This document shows, piece by piece, positions 9,144-17,307 of a stretch of 64,000 nucleotides of DNA. The stretch spans positions 372,001-436,000 of the forward strand of contig CAVTTK010000005.1 in assembly GCA_963737625.1 (NCBI GenBank), given 5' to 3'. Source of the DNA: Bog-756 sp963737625. Its GTDB lineage: Bacteria > Actinomycetota > Acidimicrobiia > Acidimicrobiales > RAAP-2. Position numbers and translations under genes: made by a program. The notes under the pieces were generated by a model. The model was not told where the DNA came from and did no database searches. It worked only from the letters and a program-made list of their open reading frames with translations. The first letter of the stretch is position 1. Every line of letters begins with the position of its first letter.

Positions 9144-9998
9144 ATGCGCCCACCCAGCGTGGCCCGGGCCGCCTTCCGGAGGCTCTCTCCGAGGACACGG
9201 AGGGCGGTACTCCACCGGTTCGGTTACTTCGCACCATGGGAGGACGGATTCGACTTCACCCCTCCTCCGCTGCGACCTGGCGAGGTGCCGGGGTCGCCAG
9301 ATTTCGTGGGCATAGGTGTGCAAAAGGGTGGTACCAGTTGGTGGTTCGAATTGATCGCCGACCACCCCGGTGTCTCCGTTCGAGATGACATCCACAAGGA
9401 GCGCCACTACTTCTCGCACTACGGTACCGAGCCCTTCGGGGCCTCCGACGTCCAGCGGTACCACGGATGGTTTCCGCGAGTGCCCGGTACGATTGCCGGC
9501 GAGTGGACGCCCGACTACCTCGGGTACGCATGGGTTCCCCCATTGCTGTTCCAGGCCGCACCCGATGCGAAGCTTCTCGTCCTCCTTCGTGATCCCGTCG
9601 AGCGATTCCGCTCCGGCCTCTCGTTTCGGTTGAGCCAGGGTGCGGAGAACACCGAGGCCACGGTGGCTGACGCCGTCCGCCAGGGGTTCTACACCCGGTC
9701 CCTTCGCCGGTGGCTCACCTACTTCGCTCCCGAGCAGTTGTTGGTGCTCCAGTACGAGCAGTGCGTCCGTGATCCAGAGAGGCAGTTGGCCTTGACCTAC
9801 CGATTCCTGGGCCTACCGGACCATCAACCCGGCGATCTACGGCGACCGATCAACGTGTCGGGAGAGAAGCTCCCGATCGATGAGGAGGCTCGCCAGCGGT
9901 TGACGAGTCTCTACCGGCCGGACGTGACCGAACTCCTTTCGCTGTTCCCCGCTCTCGATTCCTCGCTGTGGCCAAACTTTGGCGACCACGGTGAGTGA
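9144..9998 (+). CDS. Sulfotransferase, heparan-sulfotransferase-like
   Basis: 284 residues, ATG preceded by AAGGTGAG. It carries the three features of the heparan-sulfate-type Sulfotransfer_1 family: the phosphosulfate loop with Lys61 (QKGGTSWW), the K85-E86 pair in HKERHYFSH supplying the catalytic Glu, and the 3'-phosphate motif RDPVERFRSG with Ser157. The end LDSSLWPNF is shared with the genes at 10032 and 14402, so the three form a paralogous family. It probably O-sulfates a sugar. The next gene starts 33 bp downstream on the same strand. Confidence 0.88.
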   Translation: MRPPSVARAAFRRLSPRTRRAVLHRFGYFAPWEDGFDFTPPPLRPGEVPGSPDFVGIGVQKGGTSWWFELIADHPGVSVRDDIHKERHYFSHYGTEPFGASDVQRYHGWFPRVPGTIAGEWTPDYLGYAWVPPLLFQAAPDAKLLVLLRDPVERFRSGLSFRLSQGAENTEATVADAVRQGFYTRSLRRWLTYFAPEQLLVLQYEQCVRDPERQLALTYRFLGLPDHQPGDLRRPINVSGEKLPIDEEARQRLTSLYRPDVTELLSLFPALDSSLWPNFGDHGE

Positions 9999-10031
9999 AG
10001 CCATCGTCACTGCTGCGTCGGCCGGACGCAC

Positions 10032-10943
10032 ATGGTGACGTGGCGACCTTCGCTGGCCGAAGCTCTGCACCGACTGTCACCCCGGGTGCACAGCCTGCTT
10101 CCTCCGGAGCAACGTACGGACCTGCGACACCGGCTGGATCGCTTCTACGGCTGGGAGGAGGGTTTCGATCTCTCGCCTCCGACACTGGGCGAGGGCGAGC
10201 TCCCGGGACCGCCTGACTTCGTGGGGGTAGGAGCGATGATGACCGGCTGGCGTTGGTGGTACTCGTTGATCGCCGACCACCCGAGCGTGTGGGGTCGGGC
10301 CAACGTGCCGGTTGCGGGCCATTTCCTGTCGCACTTCGGTACCGCTCCTTTCGGCGCCGAAGAGATTCAGAAGTACCACGCCTGGTTTCCTCGCCGGGAG
10401 GGAACCATCACCGGCGAGTGGGGAGCCAGCTATTCGTCCGACCCGTGGGTGGCACCGTTGCTGGCCCGGTCCGCTCCCCACGCCCGCCTGCTCCTCCTGG
10501 TCCGGGATCCGGTCGAGAGGCTCCGGTTGGGTCTGGCGGCCACCAGCGACAATCGGAGGCCCAACGTGGGGGCCCACACCGCCGACGCCGTCGATCGGGG
10601 GTACTACGGCGCTCAGCTAAGGCGCCTGCTGGAGTTCTTCCCGCCAGAGCAAGTATTGACGCTCCAGGTCGAGCAAATTCGGGCTGACGTCAGCGAGGGG
10701 ATAGCCAAGACATACCGATTCCTCGGGCTCGACGATTCGTACCATCCGACTTCGGCTCGGCGCCCGCCCTTTGGGATGGCCTCGGCCACGGTGATTGAAG
10801 ACGAGAACGTGGAGCGCCGTCTGACCGACCTCTACGTCGAAGACGTGGCTGTCCTCCGCGCGCTGGTCCCCGATCTCGATCTCAGCCTGTGGCCGCATTT
10901 CGCTCACCTGGAGGAGGGTCGTTCGGAGCCCGACCCGGGATGA
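10032..10943 (+). CDS. Sulfotransferase-like protein with lost active-site residues
   Basis: 303 residues, clearly paralogous along its length to the upstream sulfotransferase (LIADHP, GAEEIQKYHAWFP, RDPVER, TYRFLGL, LSLWPHF). The catalytic positions are changed: the loop QKGGTSWW has become AMMTGWRWW (Lys to Met70, Thr to Trp73, Ser to Arg74), the K-E pair has become Val94-Ala95, and the 3'-phosphate Ser has become Leu166. The frame is intact with normal codon bias, so it looks like a retained non-catalytic partner or regulator, not a decaying gene. It lies 33 bp after its intact paralogue. Confidence 0.85.
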   Translation: MVTWRPSLAEALHRLSPRVHSLLPPEQRTDLRHRLDRFYGWEEGFDLSPPTLGEGELPGPPDFVGVGAMMTGWRWWYSLIADHPSVWGRANVPVAGHFLSHFGTAPFGAEEIQKYHAWFPRREGTITGEWGASYSSDPWVAPLLARSAPHARLLLLVRDPVERLRLGLAATSDNRRPNVGAHTADAVDRGYYGAQLRRLLEFFPPEQVLTLQVEQIRADVSEGIAKTYRFLGLDDSYHPTSARRPPFGMASATVIEDENVERRLTDLYVEDVAVLRALVPDLDLSLWPHFAHLEEGRSEPDPG

Positions 10944-10978
10944 CCGCCGGGCCGCTCGGTCCATCGCCGTGGCCCTGC

Positions 10979-10995
10979 ACCCCAGGCCTAGGGGT
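10979..10995. terminator. Weak hairpin at a convergent junction
   Basis: ACCCC / GGGGT flanking an AGGCCT core lies between the convergent sulfotransferase-like and methyltransferase genes and overlaps the stop of the latter. Short stem; low confidence. Confidence 0.25.
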
Positions 10996-11833
10996 TCGCC
11001 AGTGGCAATTGACCGATGGGTCGGCTGACGAAGGTGTTGTAGAGCGGGTGGGCGAAGTCGTGCGTGACGTAGACCTGGTGGTGCCAGGTGGACAGGGCGC
11101 GTGTCGAGAGGTTGTAGGCCGGCGTGATCTTCTGACTTTGATGAGATTCGTTGAACTCTCGGATGGCCAGGCGTTCTCCGGTGTACTCATTGAACAGGGA
11201 GATCTCGTTCCCGATAATGTCATCGAAATACGTGAAGATCCTGGGGAGTCGCCGCGTCTGCTCGATGTCGAAGAGCTTGAGGGCGGCGGAGGTGGACGAG
11301 TACAGGTCCAAGTCCTGCAGTACCGCACCAACCGGGGCCGGGTCGTAGTCGGCGATGAACTTGGGCAGGGTGTCTTCGATGTTCCCGAGCACGAGCGTGG
11401 CCGATTGAAGCCGGCTTCGAAGTGCCTCCGCATCCATGTCGTAGAACCCGGCCTTCCAGTGGTACGGAAGGTCTCGATAGTCAGTCGGCGGGGGAAGGCC
11501 TCGGCCCGTGTCGAACCCAAAGACGTCGATCGTCACGCCGAGCGCCTCAGACCATCGTTGGGCGTGTCGTTCCAGTGCCATGAGGCCGTTGCCTCCGGCG
11601 ACACCGAACTCGAGGACGCTGATGCGGGACAGTCCCAGCCGTTTGGCCAGTCGTGCCGCGCCACGGACACAGTAGGCGTAAGCCGGTCGATCGACCGCTC
11701 CGATGTCGACCCGCCACTCGTAGCTGCCGATCTGCCTCGTCCGGACGACATCGAGCGTCCAATCGCGGAGTCGGTACGGATTCACGGCCAACCCGATGAC
11801 CCGCTGTCTGAGCTTGTCCACGCCGGCGATCAT
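10988..11833 (-). CDS. Class I methyltransferase-like protein
   Basis: 281 residues. ISVLEFGVAGGNGL is a class I SAM-binding motif I, followed by DVFGFDTGRGLP at the ribose-binding strand; a D-L-D-L-Y-S-S stretch and a TYFDDI motif follow. TylF/MycF-like sugar O-methyltransferases share the E-F-G-V-x-x-G layout, so methylation of a sugar is plausible. It is a single gene between plus-strand clusters, with the fkbH-like gene divergent from it. Confidence 0.7.
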   Translation of the reverse strand: MIAGVDKLRQRVIGLAVNPYRLRDWTLDVVRTRQIGSYEWRVDIGAVDRPAYAYCVRGAARLAKRLGLSRISVLEFGVAGGNGLMALERHAQRWSEALGVTIDVFGFDTGRGLPPPTDYRDLPYHWKAGFYDMDAEALRSRLQSATLVLGNIEDTLPKFIADYDPAPVGAVLQDLDLYSSTSAALKLFDIEQTRRLPRIFTYFDDIIGNEISLFNEYTGERLAIREFNESHQSQKITPAYNLSTRALSTWHHQVYVTHDFAHPLYNTFVSRPIGQLPLANP

Positions 11834-12198
11834 CTTGCCGTCCCCGCGTCACGAACAGTGGGGAAACGGTGCTCGCCAACCGGTCGTGTCCAGTCCGAAT
11901 CCTGTTCCATGTGGACGAGCCTACAGGATGGCATGTCGGCAGAAAGTGCCCCCGACCTGGATGAACAGGTGACCGGACCCGGAGCCAACCCGGATCGGGG
12001 GCCGGCACGGCGAGGACGTCACCGTCCGAATCCGCCAGGCTCCCGAGCCAGTACCCGGAACCCCATCGGCACGGTCCGGCACCTCCTCGGGCCGTTCACC
12101 CCGGCTGGTGAACGGATCCCGGTGCTCTGGAGTGTGGCGCGGGCAGTGCTCGCCGGCGCGTTGACAGTGAGTCGGCGGCGATCGTACTGTCTTGCAGG
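11834..12198. other. Divergent intergenic region before the FkbH-like gene
   Basis: 365 bp without a supported gene. It contains the best promoter-like sequence of the window, TTGACA at 12161 with TACTGT at 12185. Confidence 0.45.
12161..12190 (+). promoter_or_regulatory. Predicted sigma70-type promoter of the FkbH-like gene
   Basis: A perfect -35 TTGACA (12161-12166), an 18-nt spacer and a -10 TACTGT (12185-12190). The predicted start of transcription falls about at the GTG at 12199, so the message would be leaderless or nearly so. Confidence 0.55.
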
Positions 12199-14109
12199 GT
12201 GGAGCCAGGGACGTCGGGGGGCCTTGTGAAGATGCCGCAGGGGGAGGGGTTGGCGTCGCCTGATCCGACTGTCGAATCCGAGAATGCCCCTCAGGTCAAG
12301 CTGGTCGTATGGGACCTGGACGGCACCTTGTGGTCTGGCACGCTCAGCGAAGGGCCGGTTGAGCTCAGCCCATCACGGATCGAACTGATTCGGACCCTGA
12401 ACCGCCGGGGAATCGCCAACTCGATCTGCTCGAAGAACGACGAGGACGACGTGCGAACGTACCTTGAGCGCGCAGGACTGTGGTCGGAGTTCGTCTTCGT
12501 CAGCGTCGATTGGTCATCGAAGGGATCTCGTGTCGCTCAGATTGTCGAGGACATCCAACTTCGCCCGGAGAATGTTCTGTTCATCGATGATCTGGTCCTC
12601 AACCGTGAGGAGGTGCGCGCTTCGGTACCCGGCATTCAGACGGCCGGGCCTGAGATCATCGGCCGCCTGCTGTCCCTGCCGGCGCTGAAGGGAAAGGACG
12701 ACAGTGGACTGTCCAGGCTCCGTCAGTACCGGGTGCTGGAGCAAAAGCGCTCCGACCGCGCCAAGTCGACTACCACGAACGAAGAATTCCTGCGGTCCTG
12801 TGACATCCGGGTGGGCGTCTATCCCGCGGGGGAGGAAGAATCCGATCGACTGTTCGAACTGGTCAACCGAACAAACCAACTGAATTTCACCAAGCGGAGA
12901 CCGACCGAGAGCGAGTTCGTGGCGCTGCTCAGGGATCCTCGGCGTCGGGCGGGCTACATCCGGGTGAAGGACCGATACGGTGACTACGGCATCTGCGGAT
13001 TCTTCTCCTTGTCCGAAGCCGGCGATGTCCTGACCGATTTTCTCTTCTCCTGCCGGGTCCTCAATATGGGAGTCGAACAGTGGCTCTACGAGCACCTGGG
13101 GCGGCCGGCGTTGTCCGTAGTCGGCGACGTGGCCTCGACCGCGGCCGGTTCGGTCGATTGGATCACCGAAGATGCGGACCACGTCGATCCGTCCCCTGGG
13201 CAGGAATCCTCCGCCGAGGTCGGTGCGTCCGCGGTCACGACCGCACCGCGCCGGGATCGGGTCCTGATGGTCGGGGGATGCGATCTGATGACGACCGCCC
13301 TGTTCCTGGGTGGAGCGATCGAGACGGATTTCCACCGCACCACCCCGAGTGGTGTGCTCGTCCACAATGAGCACACCGATCTCCTCCGTCAGGCGTCAGT
13401 CGGTCTCTCCGAACAGCAGCGTGCCGTGGTTGACCAGTTGCCCTTTCTCGATCAGCAGGTGTTCGACCCACCAGTTCTCCGGGGCCAGTACGACGTGCTC
13501 GTGTACAGCCTGTTGATGGATCTCACCCAAGATCGCTATCGCCATCGCTCCTCCGGACTGGTCGTGCCGTGGCATCAGCTCGATGTGGATGCCACGGACC
13601 CCGCCTCCTGGCCGTCCGTCGAGGCGAGGTTCGAGCACGAAAGCATCAACGACGAGTTCCTTTCCTGGTTTGCCGGCGAGTTCGAGCGTATTGGGGCGCT
13701 GACCCCGGAGGAGTTCCAGGACAATGTCCGCTGGCTGGCTTCGTCGATTCCCGGCGACGCCCGCCTAATTCTCCTCAACGGCGCGGAGGTTCCGGTCGAC
13801 TACCCGGGTGAACCGCTGCGCCATCTCCGCCACCAGGAGATGAACGAGGCCTTAAGGCTGGTGGTTATGGAGCTCCCCAACGCCACGATCTGTGATGTGC
13901 GGAAGTTCGTCGTCAGCGAAGCAGACCTGAGCCGGGATATTCGGCACTATCGCCGGTATGTCTATCTGCACATCGCGGAAGAGATCAGACTGTCGGCGGC
14001 GACGTCCAGCCTGGAAGTCGTGCGACCCAAGCCGAAAGGGCGAACACTGCGGATGATGAGGAGAGCGGCGGGCCGGGTTCGCCGCCGACTCCGGCCTGTC
14101 CGAGCCTGA
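12199..14109 (+). CDS. FkbH-like HAD phosphatase / acyltransferase protein
   Basis: 636 residues from GTG 12199 (GTG 12226 or ATG 12232 are alternatives). Residues 33-170 are a HAD-IIIC domain with VVWDLDGTLW (nucleophile Asp39), the Ser/Lys region SICSKNDEDD and LFIDDLVLNR. Residues about 170-315 fit the GNAT-like part of FkbH proteins (FELVNRTNQLNFTKRR, DRYGDYGICGFF). Residues about 350-610 form an extra SGNH-hydrolase-like region starting VLMVGGCDLM. FkbH proteins act with acyl-carrier proteins in glyceryl or acyl transfer, and some sit in polysaccharide loci. The usual order has the SGNH-like part at the N-terminus; here it is C-terminal. No carrier protein is visible nearby. Confidence 0.8.
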   Translation: MEPGTSGGLVKMPQGEGLASPDPTVESENAPQVKLVVWDLDGTLWSGTLSEGPVELSPSRIELIRTLNRRGIANSICSKNDEDDVRTYLERAGLWSEFVFVSVDWSSKGSRVAQIVEDIQLRPENVLFIDDLVLNREEVRASVPGIQTAGPEIIGRLLSLPALKGKDDSGLSRLRQYRVLEQKRSDRAKSTTTNEEFLRSCDIRVGVYPAGEEESDRLFELVNRTNQLNFTKRRPTESEFVALLRDPRRRAGYIRVKDRYGDYGICGFFSLSEAGDVLTDFLFSCRVLNMGVEQWLYEHLGRPALSVVGDVASTAAGSVDWITEDADHVDPSPGQESSAEVGASAVTTAPRRDRVLMVGGCDLMTTALFLGGAIETDFHRTTPSGVLVHNEHTDLLRQASVGLSEQQRAVVDQLPFLDQQVFDPPVLRGQYDVLVYSLLMDLTQDRYRHRSSGLVVPWHQLDVDATDPASWPSVEARFEHESINDEFLSWFAGEFERIGALTPEEFQDNVRWLASSIPGDARLILLNGAEVPVDYPGEPLRHLRHQEMNEALRLVVMELPNATICDVRKFVVSEADLSRDIRHYRRYVYLHIAEEIRLSAATSSLEVVRPKPKGRTLRMMRRAAGRVRRRLRPVRA

Positions 14110-14156
14110 GTCGGGCGGCGTCCACCACCTCGGCAACGAGCAAGGCAGAGGTGGGC

Positions 14157-14173
14157 GGCCGGCGCCGCCGGCC
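14157..14173 (+). terminator. Hairpin after the FkbH-like gene
   Basis: A perfect 7-bp stem, GGCCGGC / GCCGGCC, with a 3-nt loop about 50 bp after the stop codon. No clear T-run. Confidence 0.4.
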
Positions 14174-14401
14174 CGGCCTTCCCCAAGCGCCCTTCGTGGA
14201 AGCGGTTTACGCGGCCAGTGGCGGGATCGAAATGCTCCCGAGTGCTTCCTTGGGGCAACCTGCTCGGCGGTCCAGCCGTTGTCGAGTACTCCATGTCGAA
14301 CGTAGAAACCACTGCGACGCCGTCGACGGTAGTCGTAGTACGGTACTCGCTGATGTGCACGGGAGGGGAGAGCTAGTGCGGGTTCGTGGAGCTGTTCGGT
14401 C

Positions 14402-15280
14402 GTGACACTCGCATCCCGTGCCAGGTCGACCTTCTTGGTGCTTCCGGGTCCTATCCAGAGCTTCGTTCTTCGACGGACGGGTCACGTCCCGGCTTGGGCC
14501 GACGGTCAGGCTCCCGCGGCACCGTTGTGTCCGGATGGAATGACCACCGGGCCTCCCGATGTCGTGGGCGTCGGTTTCTCGAAGGCCGGAACCTCCTGGT
14601 GGTTCAGCTTGATCTCGGCCCACCCCGGATTCCACCCTCCCGTCCAGAAGGAGCTGCTGTTCTTCAATCGGCACTTCTTCCAGCGCCTGCGGGACGGGAG
14701 CCTGACCGACGACCAGCTCTGCACCTATCACCAGTGGTTCCCCCGGCCGACTGGACGGATCACCGGCGAGTGGACTCCTTCCTACGTGTTCTGGTACCAG
14801 CTGGCGCCGCTCCTTCGTCGGGCAGCTCCGGCAGCCAAGATCCTGGTGCTGGTGCGGGATCCTGTCGAGCGCTACCAGTCGGACATCTCCCGACGGATGC
14901 CGCGCCAACGCCTCAAGATGTTGCGGTTCCGTTCGATGACCAACGGCATGTATTCGGCCAAATTGGAGCCGTGGATCCGGGTGTTCCCGTCCTCGGACGT
15001 CCTCGTCCTGCAGTACGAGGCCTGTGTCCGAGAGCCCGAGGAGCAGCTGGACGCCACGTACCGGTTCCTGGGCCTCGACCCCTCCTTCCGCCCACCCGGA
15101 CTACGTCGGCCGGTGAACAAGACCAAGGTCAAGCGAACGATGGCCCCCGACTTCCGGAGGATGCTCACCGAACAGTACGAACCGGACGTGGTCCGGCTGG
15201 CTGAGCGCTATCCGCAGATCGACCTTCGCCTATGGCCCAACTTTTCCCACCTGGCTTCCTCGCCGGACGGCTCCGACTGA
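14402..15280 (+). CDS. Sulfotransferase, heparan-sulfotransferase-like
   Basis: 292 residues from a GTG start. The phosphosulfate loop SKAGTSWW contains Lys61, the catalytic-type pair is K83-E84 (VQKELLFF), and the 3'-phosphate motif is RDPVERYQSD with Ser160, so all key positions are present. It is a paralogue of the genes at 9144 and 10032 and shares their LRLWPNF C-terminal motif. It probably adds sulfate to a different position or sugar from the 9144 enzyme. It is separated from the FkbH-like gene by about 290 bp. Confidence 0.87.
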   Translation: MTLASRARSTFLVLPGPIQSFVLRRTGHVPAWADGQAPAAPLCPDGMTTGPPDVVGVGFSKAGTSWWFSLISAHPGFHPPVQKELLFFNRHFFQRLRDGSLTDDQLCTYHQWFPRPTGRITGEWTPSYVFWYQLAPLLRRAAPAAKILVLVRDPVERYQSDISRRMPRQRLKMLRFRSMTNGMYSAKLEPWIRVFPSSDVLVLQYEACVREPEEQLDATYRFLGLDPSFRPPGLRRPVNKTKVKRTMAPDFRRMLTEQYEPDVVRLAERYPQIDLRLWPNFSHLASSPDGSD

Positions 15281-15393
15281 CCCCCGGCAACGGCCGTGCC
15301 CGAGGCGCGGCTCAACGGCTCGGGGATCGGCGGTCGCTGACGGCGGTTCAGGCCTTGACGCCGTATGCGCCGAGGTGAGGACCTGTCTTCATC

Positions 15394-15426
15394 CACCTGA
15401 TGGGGGCACTAAGGTGCACCTGATGG
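15394..15426. repeat. Direct repeat CACCTGATGG x2
   Basis: Two perfect 10-bp copies at 15394-15403 and 15417-15426 have starts 23 bp apart, just upstream of the methyltransferase gene at 15470. Spacing of about two helical turns could fit a dimeric regulator site. It may also be chance. Confidence 0.3.
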
Positions 15427-15469
15427 TGACTTGCTGGGGGGACGAGGGCGCGCCGGGGGAAGCACGGCC

Positions 15470-16429
15470 GTGATTCCAGGGCCGATCGTGGAACGCCTGC
15501 GCTGCCCGGAGTGCAGCCGGACCGTGGAGCTCTCTGATGACGGTCAGGAAATCGTGTGCGGTGCCGGGCATCGTCGGGCACTGTCCCACGGCTATCTGGA
15601 CTGCTCAGTCGGAGAGCCGGTCGATGGCACGACCGACCGAACATTCGCCAGCTTCGGCTTCGAATGGAACAACTTCGACGACGTGCGGGACGAGGATGAG
15701 AAGTTCGCAGAGACCTACTTCCGCGACATCGATCTCGATGAGCTCGGAGGACTGGTCGGTCTGGATGCGGGCTGCGGGAAGGGACGCTACACGCGGTTCC
15801 TGGCCGAACATCTGGGGGCGTTGGCCGCGCTCGACGGATCGTCCGCGGTGGAGGCGGCGAGCCGGAACCTCGCTGGCTTCCCCTCCGTTCTCGTGGTGAA
15901 GTCGGATCTGCGCCATGCTCCCTTCGCGCCGGAAAGCTTCGATTTCATCGCCAGTCTCGGTGTGCTGCACCACCTGGACGATCCACAGGCCGGGTTCAGC
16001 CGGTTGTCCGAACTGCTGGCCCCGGGCGGGCGAATCCTGGTGTACCTCTACAGTCGTCCTCCCACCTTCGGGATCCGGGCCGCGGCACTCCAGACGGCCT
16101 CCCTGGTGCGCCGTCTGACGGTGCGGATGTCCCTTCCCACGCTGAAGGCGGTCAGCGCCCCTATCGCCTTCCTCTTGTATTGCGGCGTTGTCGCTCCCGG
16201 TGCCTACGGGGATCGACGCGGTGTCGCGGCACTGTCGGGCCTTCCGATGGACGCCTACCGGGGAAAGCCCTTGCGGAGCCTCGTGCTCGACACGTTCGAC
16301 CGTCTCAGCGCACCGGTCGAGCATCGCTATGTGTGGGAGGAGCTGGCCCCGTGGTTTCGGGATGCGGGCCTGATCGTGGACGCAGCCCGTGACGAGACGG
16401 GTTGGTTCGTACTGGCCCACCGGCCCTGA
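15470..16429 (+). CDS. Methyltransferase with N-terminal zinc-ribbon-like segment
   Basis: 319 residues from GTG 15470, preceded by CGGGGGA at good spacing. The first ~45 residues hold a Trm112-like zinc-ribbon pattern (CPEC ... CGAGH). The class I fold follows: GLDAGCGKGRYT (motif I), ALDGSSAVEAA, SDLRHAPFAPESFD and SLGVLHHLDD. Such zinc-ribbon methyltransferases occur in glycan and secondary-metabolite loci, acting on sugars. The downstream GT2 starts 6 nt after its stop, so the two are probably co-transcribed. Confidence 0.85.
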   Translation: MIPGPIVERLRCPECSRTVELSDDGQEIVCGAGHRRALSHGYLDCSVGEPVDGTTDRTFASFGFEWNNFDDVRDEDEKFAETYFRDIDLDELGGLVGLDAGCGKGRYTRFLAEHLGALAALDGSSAVEAASRNLAGFPSVLVVKSDLRHAPFAPESFDFIASLGVLHHLDDPQAGFSRLSELLAPGGRILVYLYSRPPTFGIRAAALQTASLVRRLTVRMSLPTLKAVSAPIAFLLYCGVVAPGAYGDRRGVAALSGLPMDAYRGKPLRSLVLDTFDRLSAPVEHRYVWEELAPWFRDAGLIVDAARDETGWFVLAHRP

Positions 16430-16434
16430 ACCTG

Positions 16435-17283
16435 ATGAGTGACGACGTGGGGGACCCGGAGCGGCGCATCATGGCTGTCGTGCTCACCCACAACGCGCCC
16501 GAGTCCCTGGAGCGGTGCCTTCGGGCCATTGCCGGACAGACGGCTCCACCCGAGGCGGTGCTGATCGTCGACAACGCCAGTGCGCCCCCGGTGGCCATCG
16601 GCGGACCGAACGGACCCTTCCCGTCGGTGCGTGTCGTGCGATCGGAGATCAATACGGGGCCGGCCGGCGGCTATGCCCAGGCCCTCGGCGAGTTCATCAC
16701 CTCCGAGTTCCGGCATGCTTGGGTTCTGGATGACGACATGCGTCCGGAGCCCACATGCCTCGAGCGGCTGTGGGCTGTGGCCCGAGAGGACCCGGATTCG
16801 GCCTTCGTCTTCCCCCGATCCCGTCAGACCGACGGCTCCATCGGGGTGTGGCCGTCCTGGTGCGGCTTCGTCGTGGCCCGGGAGATCATCATGGAGGTCG
16901 GACTCCCGATGAGTGAGCTCTTCTGGTGGGCAGAAGACACCGAGTACCTGCAATGGAGGATCCCCTCCGCTGGCTACCCCGCCCGCGTGGTCAACGATGC
17001 CGTCGTCAACCACGACGCAGTTCGGCAAGGGGTCGGAGTCCCGCTGTGGAAGTACTACTACGAGTCCAGAAACATGCTCTACGTGCATCTGCACGTCAAA
17101 CACCGAATCGGCCGATATCCCCGCAGCGTGTCGAAGCTGTTCGCCCGGGCTCTCCTGCGCGAGGAGGACGGACGCCTACGCCGGCTGGCCGTGATGGCTC
17201 GCGGTCTGTCCGACGGTGCCCGTGGCCGGTTGGGTATCCGCTACCCGGTGGAGCCTATGCAGGAGCACGCCGCCGGATCCTGA
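16435..17283 (+). CDS. Glycosyltransferase family 2, GlfT/rhamnosyl-like
   Basis: 282 residues from ATG 16435, chosen over the in-frame start inside the upstream gene (16402). Motifs: AVVLTHNAPESLERCL, EINTGPAGGY, the metal-binding WVLDDDMRPEP and the acceptor-side WWAEDTEYLQWR. Closely related in layout to the GT2 at 1197, so the two may use the same donor (galactofuranose or rhamnose are family precedents). It follows the zinc-ribbon methyltransferase almost without a gap. Confidence 0.87.
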   Translation: MSDDVGDPERRIMAVVLTHNAPESLERCLRAIAGQTAPPEAVLIVDNASAPPVAIGGPNGPFPSVRVVRSEINTGPAGGYAQALGEFITSEFRHAWVLDDDMRPEPTCLERLWAVAREDPDSAFVFPRSRQTDGSIGVWPSWCGFVVAREIIMEVGLPMSELFWWAEDTEYLQWRIPSAGYPARVVNDAVVNHDAVRQGVGVPLWKYYYESRNMLYVHLHVKHRIGRYPRSVSKLFARALLREEDGRLRRLAVMARGLSDGARGRLGIRYPVEPMQEHAAGS

Positions 17284-17307
17284 CCGCATCGGTGGCCGGC
17301 GAGGCCG

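Noticed and set aside
10889..12229. A 446-codon plus-strand frame across the methyltransferase gene at 10988-11833
   Set aside because: It is antisense to a gene with a clear SAM-binding motif and continues through the fkbH promoter region.
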